NCBI GenBank assembly: GCA_031283395.1
Contig: JAITBV010000125.1
Coordinates: 1 to 5,901 of the forward strand
DNA: 5,901 nucleotides
Direction: 5' to 3'
Source of the DNA: Candidatus Adiutrix sp.
GTDB taxonomy: Bacteria > Desulfobacterota > Desulfarculia > Adiutricales > Adiutricaceae
In this document: positions 1 through 5,818 of the stretch, in pieces
Position numbering within the stretch: the first letter of the stretch is position 1
Layout: every line of letters begins with the position of its first letter
Notes under the pieces: generated by a model
The model's input: only the letters and a program-made list of their open reading frames with translations
Told to the model about the DNA's origin: nothing
Database searches by the model: none
Position numbers and translations under genes: made by a program

Positions 1-225
1 CTGGTCGCTCTTGTTGTCTCCGACCACCAGTTCAACTTTTTGGCCCAGCACTTCGGGGATTTCCTGGAACGCCAGGTTGACCCCGTCCAGTTCCAACTGG
101 CCGCCGAAGGCGTTTTGACCGGTCAGGGGCAGGAAGACCCCTATTTTTATCTGGGCCTGGGCCGGAACGGCCAGCATAAAGACGGCCAGGGCGGCGCCGG
201 CCAGGGTTTTCATAAGCTTCATCAT
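1..225 (-). CDS. Branched-chain amino acid ABC transporter substrate-binding protein (LivK family), N-terminal part
   Basis: The 75 visible codons encode the N-terminus of a periplasmic solute-binding protein; the rest lies beyond the left edge. The start has a short basic stretch (MMKLMK), a hydrophobic core (LAGAALAVFMLAV) and a signal peptidase I site after PAQA at residue 24. The mature protein opens with IKIGVFLPLTG, then a conserved small-residue turn and an ELDGVNLAFQEI helix, then VELVVGDNKSD. This is the typical first beta-alpha-beta unit of the type I periplasmic binding fold used for Leu/Ile/Val, amides or related ligands. The start at 225 is chosen because AGGAGG (232-237) lies 6 nt upstream; the next ATG, at 222, is equally possible. 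A good promoter lies about 105 nt upstream. The ligand cannot be assigned, and transporter membrane and ATPase genes probably follow outside the window. Confidence 0.85.
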   Translation of the reverse strand, partial: MMKLMKTLAGAALAVFMLAVPAQAQIKIGVFLPLTGQNAFGGQLELDGVNLAFQEIPEVLGQKVELVVGDNKSDQ

Positions 226-231
226 CTGTTT

Positions 232-237
232 CCTCCT
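232..237 (-). promoter_or_regulatory. Shine-Dalgarno site of the LivK-type gene
   Basis: A perfect AGGAGG is read on the minus strand, 6 nt before ATG at 225 and 9 nt before ATG at 222. It is the strongest ribosome binding site in the window, as expected for an abundant binding protein, and it fixes the start to one of these two adjacent codons. Confidence 0.85.
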
Positions 238-329
238 AATAAGGATTTTGAGTTGAAAATGTCCAGGCCGGCGCCCTGGTTCATTCACCCCCGGGGCCGG
301 CGGGATATGGCCGAATATTTGAAGAGTTA

Positions 330-358
330 ATTATATCACAAAGTCGGCCGACCGTAAA
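330..358 (-). promoter_or_regulatory. Candidate sigma-70 extended -10 promoter for the LivK-type gene
   Basis: On the minus strand a perfect TATAAT (330-335) is preceded by TGA (336-338), giving the extended -10 form TGnTATAAT. Exactly 17 nt upstream is TTTACG (353-358), matching 4 of 6 bases of the -35 consensus. Directly upstream of the -35, about 359-395, is a run of A-tracts on the minus strand that resembles an UP element. The predicted start of transcription is near 323, giving a leader of about 98 nt before the ATG at 225. A perfect palindrome, GTCGGCCGAC (343-352), fills most of the spacer. The call rests only on sequence match and position. Confidence 0.7.
343..352. promoter_or_regulatory. 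10-bp perfect palindrome inside the promoter spacer, possible operator
   Basis: GTCGGCCGAC reads the same on both strands and lies between the -35 and -10 hexamers of the presumed promoter of the LivK-type gene. A dimeric repressor bound here would block RNA polymerase. Short GC palindromes built on GGCC are common in this GC-rich DNA, but this one stands alone in an otherwise AT-rich stretch. Its role as an operator is inferred. Confidence 0.3.
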
Positions 359-395
359 ATTTTTTATTTTTTTATATTTTTGGTTTTTGCTAAAT
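359..395 (-). promoter_or_regulatory. AT-rich tract upstream of the promoter (UP-element-like)
   Basis: This stretch is almost entirely A and T in a window that is otherwise strongly GC-rich, and it carries several A-tracts on the minus strand. It lies between the end of comEC and the -35 element of the LivK-type gene, where an UP element or an intrinsically bent segment would raise promoter strength. There is no GC hairpin upstream of an oligo-U run for comEC here, so the comEC transcript has no recognisable intrinsic terminator before this promoter. Confidence 0.4.
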
Positions 396-397
396 GG

Positions 398-2908
398 TTA
401 TCTCTTGTTGTTTTTCAGTTCTATTTTCACGCCGTTTGAGCCCGGGCGGGCTTCAAAGACGGCCGCGCCGTCCAGATCTGTCCGCCAGATCTCCGCCCCG
501 GCCGCCCGGGCCCTGGCCAGGGTTTCCGGGGCGGGCAGGCCGTAGGGATTGTTCCGTCCGGCACTGATGACCACCCAGCGGGGCCGGACCGCGGCCAGGA
601 ATTCCGGGCTCAGCCCGGTCCGGGACCCGTGGTGGGGGGCCAGGAGCACCGAGGATCTGAGGGTTTGGCCGTGCCGCTCGATCAGGGCCTTTTCCACCTC
701 CGGCCCGATATCCCCGGTGATGAGAAAGCTGGCCTCGCCCCAGGCCAGGCGCCAGACCAGGCTCAGGTCGTTGGTCCGGCCTTTTTCCGGCCAGCGGTCG
801 AATTCGGGCCATAAGAGTTCCATCCGGGCCGGCCCGAAGTCCCGGGGGCGGCGCAATTCCTCCCAGTCCGGCCGGGCGCTGGCCGGGGAGGCCGATTCCA
901 GACGCTCCATAAGAGGCGATTGATCCGCCGGCCAGGGGGCGCGCCAGATCTCCCGGGGCTGGAAATCCCGGACCGCCGTGATCAGGCCTGTCAAATGGTC
1001 GTGGTCCGGGTGGGTCAGGGCGGCCACGTCCAGCCGGGTCAGGCCCTGGCGCAAAAGATAGGGCCGGATGATGAAATCTCCGGGATCGAAATTATATCCG
1101 CCACCTCCGTCCACCAGCATTTGCCGGCCGTCCGGGAGGGAGGCGTGGATGGCCAGGCCCTGGCCCACATCCAGGAAGGTCAGGCGCATCAGGCCCGTCG
1201 GAGCCGGCCCGGCCAGGAGGCCCGGCCAGAGGCCCAGGATCAGGACCAGCCCGGCCCGCCTGAGCCGCCGGCCCGGCGGGCCTTCGCCCCGGCAGAAAAG
1301 CCAGCCCGCCCCGTACCAGGCCAGGAGAAACCAGGGTCCCGGCGTTGCCAGAAGAAGGCCCGGGCCAGCCGCCTCGGCCAGTTTTTCCATAAGGGGCCCC
1401 AGTCCGGTCAGCACTCCGCCGGCCAGGCTCATCAGGCTTCCGGCCAGGCCGGGCCACAGAGGCAGGAGAGCCAGGGCCAGGAGGCCGGGCAGAAGGGCGA
1501 AAAAGGACAGGATCGGCGTGAAAACCAGGTTGGCCGGGATCCCGGCCAGGGGCAGAAAACCGAAGTGGTGGGCCACCAGGGGCGCTGTTCCCAGGCTCCC
1601 GGCCAGGGCGGCCTTGAAGGTGTTTATCAAAAAGACCGGCCGCCGGAATTTTTCCTTGAGCCGGCCCGGGGCCGGGCGGCGCTGAAGATCCAGGGACCGG
1701 TTCCAGAACCTGGGGGCCGGGGGCGGGGATTTTTCGGCGTCCGGCCGGGGGATGAAGACGGCCAGCATGGCGGCGGTGGCCGCGAAACTGAGTTGGAAAG
1801 AAACGGTGAACAGGCGATAGGGCTCAAGGAGCAGAATGGCCCAGGCCGCCCCGGCCAGGATGTGCCAGGGGACGGACCTGCGGCGGGCGCGTCCGGCCAG
1901 GGTCAGGGCCAGGATCATCAGCCCGGCCCGCCGGACCGGGGCGGCCGGACCGGCCAGGGCGGCGTAAAACAGGGCCGGCCCCACGGCCAGCAGGGCGGCG
2001 GCCGCCCCGGCCGCGCCTCGTTCCCTTAAAAATTTGACCGGGCGCAGCATCCGGCGGAACACCCAAAAACACAGGCCGAACCAGAGACCCAGGTGCAGCC
2101 CGGATATGGCGAGTATATGGCTGAGCCCCAGGCGCTGGAAAACTTCTTCGCTGTTTTTCTCCACCGCGCCCCGGTCGCCCAGAAGCTGGGCGGCCAGGAG
2201 GCCCGCCGCCGGTTCCGGGGCGCGGCTCCTTATGAGTTCCCGGCCGGCCCGGCGCAATTGGTCCAGGGATCCGGGGCGTCCGGGCCAGGAGCTCACCAGC
2301 CGCGGTGATTTGACAAAGCCGCTGACCCGGACCCCCCGGGCCGCCCAGAGCCGTTCCCGGTCCTCCAACCCCGGATTTTTAAAACTTCTAAGGCGCCTTA
2401 AGCTGACCGGCAGCCTCAAATAGTCGCCCGGACCCACTTCCGTCAGCCGGCCCCCCAGGCTCAAGCGGACCAGGCCGTGGACCTCCTCGGCCGCGGCCGG
2501 ACCGTCCGGGCCTGGCCGGATGATCTCCCGGGCCTCCAGAATGAGGTTCTGGCCGTTCCGGCCTTCGGTCAGTTCCAGGACCTGGCCCCCCAGAACGACC
2601 GGGTCGGCGGCGGCGTTTTCGGGAACAAGGTTCAGAAGATGGGTCGGGCTGTCGGGCGGTCTGAGGCTCTGGAGGGTCAGGCCCCAGCCCAGGGCGAAGA
2701 CGGCCGGAACCAAAATGAGGCGCGGGTATTTGAAATTGAGGCTCCGGGCCAGGGCGGCGGCCAGGGCCAGGCCCAGGGCCGCCTTAAGGGTTTGGGCCGG
2801 GTCGCCGACCTCGGTCCAGCCCCGGCTTATTCCGGCCAGGTAGAAGGGCAGGAGCCAGATAAGGGGACGGTCATGGAGGGCGGCGATTTTGACGGGCATT
2901 TTTGGCAT
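398..2908 (-). CDS. comEC: ComEC/Rec2 family DNA internalization channel protein
   Basis: ComEC is the inner-membrane channel that takes up single-stranded DNA during natural transformation. The 836-residue protein is full length. An N-terminal hydrophobic, DUF4131-like region covers roughly residues 15-200. The Competence domain follows (about 235-545), with SHILAISGLHLGL (263-275), a SFQLSF motif near 370-375 and GTAPLVAHHFG (440-450) among many membrane segments. A C-terminal metallo-beta-lactamase domain runs from about 574, with VGQG, THPDHDH (632-638), NDLSLVW (713-719), TGD (731-733) and APHHGS (757-762). The HxDxDH form, rather than HxHxDH, is usual for ComEC. ATG at 2908 is chosen because the coding region begins there; only a weak AGG lies upstream, and ATG at 2899 is an alternative. 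The gene stands alone, divergent from the transglycosylase gene. The motifs look intact, but whether the organism is competent cannot be judged from this gene alone. Confidence 0.96.
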   Translation of the reverse strand: MPKMPVKIAALHDRPLIWLLPFYLAGISRGWTEVGDPAQTLKAALGLALAAALARSLNFKYPRLILVPAVFALGWGLTLQSLRPPDSPTHLLNLVPENAAADPVVLGGQVLELTEGRNGQNLILEAREIIRPGPDGPAAAEEVHGLVRLSLGGRLTEVGPGDYLRLPVSLRRLRSFKNPGLEDRERLWAARGVRVSGFVKSPRLVSSWPGRPGSLDQLRRAGRELIRSRAPEPAAGLLAAQLLGDRGAVEKNSEEVFQRLGLSHILAISGLHLGLWFGLCFWVFRRMLRPVKFLRERGAAGAAAALLAVGPALFYAALAGPAAPVRRAGLMILALTLAGRARRRSVPWHILAGAAWAILLLEPYRLFTVSFQLSFAATAAMLAVFIPRPDAEKSPPPAPRFWNRSLDLQRRPAPGRLKEKFRRPVFLINTFKAALAGSLGTAPLVAHHFGFLPLAGIPANLVFTPILSFFALLPGLLALALLPLWPGLAGSLMSLAGGVLTGLGPLMEKLAEAAGPGLLLATPGPWFLLAWYGAGWLFCRGEGPPGRRLRRAGLVLILGLWPGLLAGPAPTGLMRLTFLDVGQGLAIHASLPDGRQMLVDGGGGYNFDPGDFIIRPYLLRQGLTRLDVAALTHPDHDHLTGLITAVRDFQPREIWRAPWPADQSPLMERLESASPASARPDWEELRRPRDFGPARMELLWPEFDRWPEKGRTNDLSLVWRLAWGEASFLITGDIGPEVEKALIERHGQTLRSSVLLAPHHGSRTGLSPEFLAAVRPRWVVISAGRNNPYGLPAPETLARARAAGAEIWRTDLDGAAVFEARPGSNGVKIELKNNKR

Positions 2909-2917
2909 ATTATTTGC
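2903..2917 (+). promoter_or_regulatory. Candidate sigma-54 (RpoN) -24/-12 promoter for the transglycosylase gene
   Basis: The plus strand reads TGGCATATTATTTGC. Compared with the RpoN consensus TGGCACG-N4-TTGC it matches TGGCA and TTGC, and GG (2904-2905) and GC (2916-2917) are exactly 12 nt apart. Transcription would begin near 2929, about 93 nt before the start of the transglycosylase gene. The -24 element includes the CAT that is the comEC start codon on the other strand, so the two genes share these bases. The sites for the required activator would fall inside comEC; I could not identify them. Confidence 0.6.
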
Positions 2918-2942
2918 CTGTTAATTTGCCGAAAACCACCAG

Positions 2943-2974
2943 CGGGCTCCCGCCGAGCCCGGCCCCGGCGGGGC
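2943..2974 (+). promoter_or_regulatory. Tandem GC-rich hairpins in the divergent region (leader of the transglycosylase gene)
   Basis: Two adjacent perfect stem-loops can form. CGGGCTC (2943-2949) pairs with GAGCCCG (2955-2961) across a 5-nt loop, and GCCCC (2962-2966) pairs with GGGGC (2970-2974) across a 3-nt loop. An outer inverted repeat, TGCCTGT (2915-2921) and ACAGGCA (2983-2989), encloses both. If transcription starts near 2929 the two hairpins lie in the 5' leader. No T-run follows, so they do not look like an intrinsic terminator, and I recognise no riboswitch family. Confidence 0.4.
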
Positions 2975-3007
2975 GGAGCCCCACAGGCAGCTTTAAGGCG
3001 GACAACC

Positions 3008-3013
3008 AGGGAG
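3008..3013 (+). promoter_or_regulatory. Shine-Dalgarno site that sets the transglycosylase start
   Basis: AGGGAG lies 8 nt before ATG at 3022. It supports this start over the in-frame ATG at 2902, which would add 40 residues, begin before the presumed transcription start and read through the GC hairpins. Confidence 0.7.
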
Positions 3014-3021
3014 AAGAACTT

Positions 3022-4206
3022 ATGACCCCTCTTCGATCTTTAAGCCAACTTCCGGATTTAAATCAGCTTATGGCCGTCACCCGTTCTTCGGCCGCCCCCG
3101 GCGCTCCGGGCCGAAGCGGTTTGGCCCTGGGCGGTCCCACCGGTGGCCAGGACGGTTTTGAAGGCTTCCTGACAGCCCTGGCCGCCGGCGAAGCCGAAGC
3201 TCCGGGCGCGGCCCGGAACCTGGCCCGGCTGAAGGCCGCGGGTCTCCATAATGAAATGCTGGCCAACCTTTTGAACCTGGACGGGGCCGGCGAAACCCGG
3301 GCTGCCGGCCTGGTGGAGCGGGCCAATCTCGAGGCCCTCCTTAGTTCCGGCCGTTTCGGGAACCTTTTGGGCGGTCCCAGGCTTTCAAGCCCGGAAACCG
3401 GGATGGTGCTGAAGGCCAGGGATCTCAGTTCCTGGCGCCAGAAAAACAGCCCCCTGAGCCTGGGTCGGCCGATATCGGCCGAAGAAGCGGCCCGGCCGGC
3501 GGCCGGCCCCGCTCAGGCCTTTCTCATCCGGCCGCCCCAGCGCGTGAACCGGGCTTCGGTCGAAATCCCCCTCCCTCCGCTGCCTGAACGGCTCCTGTCA
3601 GGGGAACCTTCGGCCTGGACGGGCCAAGCGGCCGCTTTAAGCCGTCAATCCGCCGCCAGTTGGAAAGCCGCGGCCGAAGTGGCCGACTTAAGCCCGAAAG
3701 CCGCGGCTGTTGAAGAGGCCGCGGTCAAGCCCGCGGAGGCCAGACCGGCCGCCGAGCCGGCGCCCGCCCCCTCCGCCGGGGGCGCCGCGGACAGGCTGAA
3801 CTCGGAGCAGTTGGACAAGCTGGTCCGGAAAGTCGCCCTGGCCCTGAACATGGACCCCAACCTGATCAAGGCCGTCATCAAGGCCGAGTCAAATTTCAAT
3901 CCCAAGGCCGTCTCCAAGGCCGGAGCCAAGGGCCTGATGCAACTTATGCCGGGCACTGCCAAGGAACTGGGCGTCAAAGACCCCTTCAACCCCGTGGAGA
4001 ACGTCTGGGCCGGAGCCCGCTATCTCAAGAAGATGCTCGACCGTCACTCCGGGAACATCAACAACGCCCTGGCCTCTTATAATTGGGGCCCCGGCAACTT
4101 CGACCGCCACGGCAAGATGCGCCTCCCCGGCGAGACCAGGCGCTATATCAGCACGGTCAACAAGCACTACGCCAGCTTGAAGCAGAACGGCACGGTTTCG
4201 GCTTAA
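3022..4206 (+). CDS. Lytic transglycosylase (SLT domain) with long low-complexity N-terminal region
   Basis: The last 130 or so of 394 residues form a lysozyme-like SLT domain that cleaves the MurNAc-GlcNAc bond of peptidoglycan to leave 1,6-anhydro-MurNAc. The markers are the ES motif with the presumed catalytic Glu289 in IKAESNFNPKAVS, GLMQLMP (304-310) and SYNWGPG (352-358), equivalent to the usual AYNAGPG. Residues 1-260 are rich in Ala, Pro and Gly, contain no domain I recognise and look largely disordered, especially 205-255. There is no Sec signal peptide or lipobox at either possible start, so export must be by another route or the protein acts unusually. With the RpoN-type promoter upstream, a link to flagellar or other envelope-spanning machinery is possible, in the manner of FlgJ-like enzymes, but no flagellar gene is visible. 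SLT assignment is firm; the biological role is not. Confidence 0.94.
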   Translation: MTPLRSLSQLPDLNQLMAVTRSSAAPGAPGRSGLALGGPTGGQDGFEGFLTALAAGEAEAPGAARNLARLKAAGLHNEMLANLLNLDGAGETRAAGLVERANLEALLSSGRFGNLLGGPRLSSPETGMVLKARDLSSWRQKNSPLSLGRPISAEEAARPAAGPAQAFLIRPPQRVNRASVEIPLPPLPERLLSGEPSAWTGQAAALSRQSAASWKAAAEVADLSPKAAAVEEAAVKPAEARPAAEPAPAPSAGGAADRLNSEQLDKLVRKVALALNMDPNLIKAVIKAESNFNPKAVSKAGAKGLMQLMPGTAKELGVKDPFNPVENVWAGARYLKKMLDRHSGNINNALASYNWGPGNFDRHGKMRLPGETRRYISTVNKHYASLKQNGTVSA

Positions 4207-4225
4207 GACCGGCTCCCGTTCCTCC

Positions 4226-4291
4226 GAAAGCCTTTCCTTTCATCGGATCCGGCCCTCTTAAGCGGCCGGACAGGCGGAAGGGAAGGCTTTC
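4226..4291. terminator. Compound hairpin between convergent genes, probable bidirectional terminator
   Basis: The outer arms 4226-4240 and 4277-4291 pair over 15 positions with two G-U pairs when read as plus-strand RNA. Inside, TCCGGCC (4248-4254) pairs with GGCCGGA (4264-4270) across a 9-nt loop. The structure begins 20 nt after the transglycosylase stop codon and lies 3 nt beyond the stop of the siroheme decarboxylase gene on the other strand. No oligo-U run follows on either strand, so it may act as a 3'-end-stabilising structure or with Rho rather than as a classic intrinsic terminator. Confidence 0.5.
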
Positions 4292-4294
4292 CGG

Positions 4295-4795
4295 TCAGTC
4301 CGGGTCGGTTCCGGTCCGGAACCGGAAATCCACTTTTATCTTGAAAACCTTCTCCGCGTCCAGAACCAGGATATCTTCCAGCCCGGCCGCTTCCTTGAGC
4401 TTCTTCAGAAACTCGCCCAATTCCTCCGGCCGGTTGCTGGTGAAGGTGAACCAGGCGTTGATTTCGCCGGCCCGGAGATAGTTGTGGGTTATTTGGGGCG
4501 CCTGGCCGGTCAAGGCCTTGAAAAGGTCCAGCTTGTCGTCCGGCACCCGGGCCGCGCAGAGGGTCGATTGATAGCCCAGATCCCGGGCGTTGAAGACCGC
4601 GCCCAGGCGGCGGACGACTCCGCTCCGCCGCAGGGCCAGGAGTCGGGCGTGGACCTCGTCTTCGGTGAGGGCCAGGCCGGCGCTCAGGTTCAGGCGTTCG
4701 GCCAGGGCGGCGTAGGGCCTGACCGCCACCGGAAAATCGCTCTGGACGGCATTAAGGATCAGGCGGTCCAGATGGTCCAGGCCGGCTCCGGTCAT
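4295..4795 (-). CDS. ahbA/ahbB: Siroheme decarboxylase subunit (AhbA/AhbB; NirD/G/H/L family)
   Basis: This family converts siroheme to 12,18-didecarboxysiroheme in the alternative, siroheme-dependent heme pathway; related Nir proteins act in heme d1 synthesis. The 166-residue protein has the Lrp/AsnC-like build: an N-terminal helix-turn-helix region (about 6-65, LDRLILNAVQSDFP, then RPYAALAERL) and a C-terminal RAM-like domain. Family motifs are GVVRRLGAVFNARDLGY (59-75), CAARVP (80-85) and HNYLRAGEINAWFTF (104-118), whose His and Arg are likely in the active site. ATG at 4795 is chosen because it overlaps the ahbD stop as ATGA, implying translational coupling, and because homology begins there; the longer in-frame form from 4921 would lie in ahbD coding sequence. 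The enzyme is normally an AhbA-AhbB heterodimer, but only one subunit is visible. I cannot decide which one this is from the sequence alone. It ends the operon. Confidence 0.92.
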   Translation of the reverse strand: MTGAGLDHLDRLILNAVQSDFPVAVRPYAALAERLNLSAGLALTEDEVHARLLALRRSGVVRRLGAVFNARDLGYQSTLCAARVPDDKLDLFKALTGQAPQITHNYLRAGEINAWFTFTSNRPEELGEFLKKLKEAAGLEDILVLDAEKVFKIKVDFRFRTGTDPD

Positions 4796-5817
4796 GTCCC
4801 GGCCCGTCCTTTCCGGCCGGGCTGGTGGGGGCAGAGGGGTTCCGGGCCCAGGTGGTCGCCCTCGGCCAGGGCCCGGGCCCGGCAGCCGCCGCAGGCAGAC
4901 CAGTATTCGCAGGCCCCGCAACGGCCCCGGTAGCTTTTCCGGTCTCTTAAATCATTAAAGAGTGGGGATTCTTCATAAATGGTCTTAAGCGGGGTCCGCC
5001 TCAGGTCGCCCGCGGCCAAATCCAGGTAGCCGCAGCCCCGGGCTTCGCCGGTGCTGGACAGGAAGAGGAAACCCTGTCCGGCCAGGCAGCCCCGGCCCCG
5101 GGGGGCCTGTCCGGCCTGGATGGCCAGGCGCTGGTATTGGGGGGCGCAGGTGGCCTTGAATTCCAGGCCCAGTTCCGGTTCCAGCCTTTGGAGATCCAGG
5201 AGGGCCGCCTCATAGGCTTCGGCCGCGATGGTGTTTTCCAGGTTTACGGCCCGGCCCACCGGCACCAGGAGAAAGATGTGGTGGGCTATGGCACCCAGGT
5301 CCAGGGCCCGGGCCGCCAGGGCCCGGGCCTGGCCCAGGTTGGAGGAGGTGAGGGTGCTGTTTATCTGAAAGGGAAGGCCGGCCTCCCGGAAATGGGCCGC
5401 GGCCTCCCTTAAGGCTTCAAAGGATCCGGGCGCGCCCCGGAAGGCGTCGTGGGCCGCCGCTTCCGGGTGGTCCAGGCTCAGGCTGACCCGGGCCACTCCG
5501 ACCGCCTTAAGCTCCCGGGCCAGGGCGGCGGTCACCAAAAGGCCGTTGGTGGAAACCAGCACCCTGAGGCCCCGGGTTCGCCCGTAGGCGGCCAGTTCCA
5601 GGATGTCCGGCCTCATCAGCGGCTCGCCGCCGCTTAGGATGAGCCCTGGAGACGGGGTCCAGGCGGCCAGTTGATCCACCAGGTCCCGGCCTTCTTCCGG
5701 GCTCAGTTCATCCGGGGGCGGGGTGGGGATGGCCTCGGCCCGGCAGTGCCGGCAGGCCAGGTTGCAGGCCCGGGTGGTTTCCCAGGCCACCAGACGGGGC
5801 GGGGACAGGCCGGCCAT
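4792..5817 (-). CDS. ahbD: AhbD heme synthase, radical SAM/SPASM protein (Fe-coproporphyrin III decarboxylase)
   Basis: AhbD performs the last step of the siroheme-dependent pathway, oxidative decarboxylation of two propionates of Fe-coproporphyrin III to the vinyls of heme b. It is a cytosolic radical SAM enzyme with a second Fe-S cluster. The 341-residue protein has the SAM cluster motif CNLACRHC (Cys18, 22, 25), GGEP (63-66) and SLSLD (112-116), with LLVPVGR (183-189) typical of this family. The C-terminal SPASM/Twitch region has Cys224, 244, 262, 300, 303, 309, 312 and 329, including CGACEYWSACGGCRARA. Length is normal and no key residue is missing. ATG at 5817 follows the hemB stop by one nucleotide. 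No strong Shine-Dalgarno site is present, so translation probably depends on coupling. The main alternative, AhbC, is unlikely because the N-terminus and SPASM cysteines follow AhbD, and the operon context fits. Confidence 0.94.
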   Translation of the reverse strand: MAGLSPPRLVAWETTRACNLACRHCRAEAIPTPPPDELSPEEGRDLVDQLAAWTPSPGLILSGGEPLMRPDILELAAYGRTRGLRVLVSTNGLLVTAALARELKAVGVARVSLSLDHPEAAAHDAFRGAPGSFEALREAAAHFREAGLPFQINSTLTSSNLGQARALAARALDLGAIAHHIFLLVPVGRAVNLENTIAAEAYEAALLDLQRLEPELGLEFKATCAPQYQRLAIQAGQAPRGRGCLAGQGFLFLSSTGEARGCGYLDLAAGDLRRTPLKTIYEESPLFNDLRDRKSYRGRCGACEYWSACGGCRARALAEGDHLGPEPLCPHQPGRKGRAGT

Positions 5818-5818
5818 G

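Noticed and set aside
40..330. A 96-codon plus-strand frame opposite the LivK-type gene and its leader
   Set aside because: It runs antisense through a signal peptide coding region, its Shine-Dalgarno site and up to the promoter's -10 element, and its protein resembles no family.
343..380. Palindrome followed by a T-rich run on the plus strand, resembling an intrinsic terminator
   Set aside because: No plus-strand gene lies upstream of it, the palindrome has no loop, and the T-run is better explained as the AT-rich tract upstream of the minus-strand promoter.
632..1300. Possible separate metallo-beta-lactamase gene in the 3' part of comEC
   Set aside because: The domain is continuous in frame with the Competence domain and matches the usual three-part ComEC architecture, with no stop or new start signal between them.
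920..2029. A 369-codon plus-strand open frame opposite comEC
   Set aside because: It is rich in Gly, Gln, Pro and Arg, lacks domains, and is the antisense of a clearly conserved ComEC. Long antisense frames are expected in GC-rich coding DNA.
2902..3021. Upstream in-frame ATG that would extend the transglycosylase by 40 residues
   Set aside because: It lacks a ribosome binding site, overlaps the comEC start and the sigma-54 element, adds a Pro/Gly-rich stretch read from hairpin DNA, and does not supply a signal peptide.
4796..4921. N-terminal extension of the siroheme decarboxylase frame up to 4921
   Set aside because: The extra 42 residues are Pro/Arg/Gly-rich shadow sequence within ahbD; family homology starts just after the ATG at 4795.
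398..5817. Very frequent GGCCAGG / CCTGGCC and GGCCGG words
   Set aside because: They follow the coding strand and come from favoured Leu-Ala (CTG GCC) and Ala/Gly/Pro codons in GC-rich genes, so they are codon-use effects and not a dispersed repeat.
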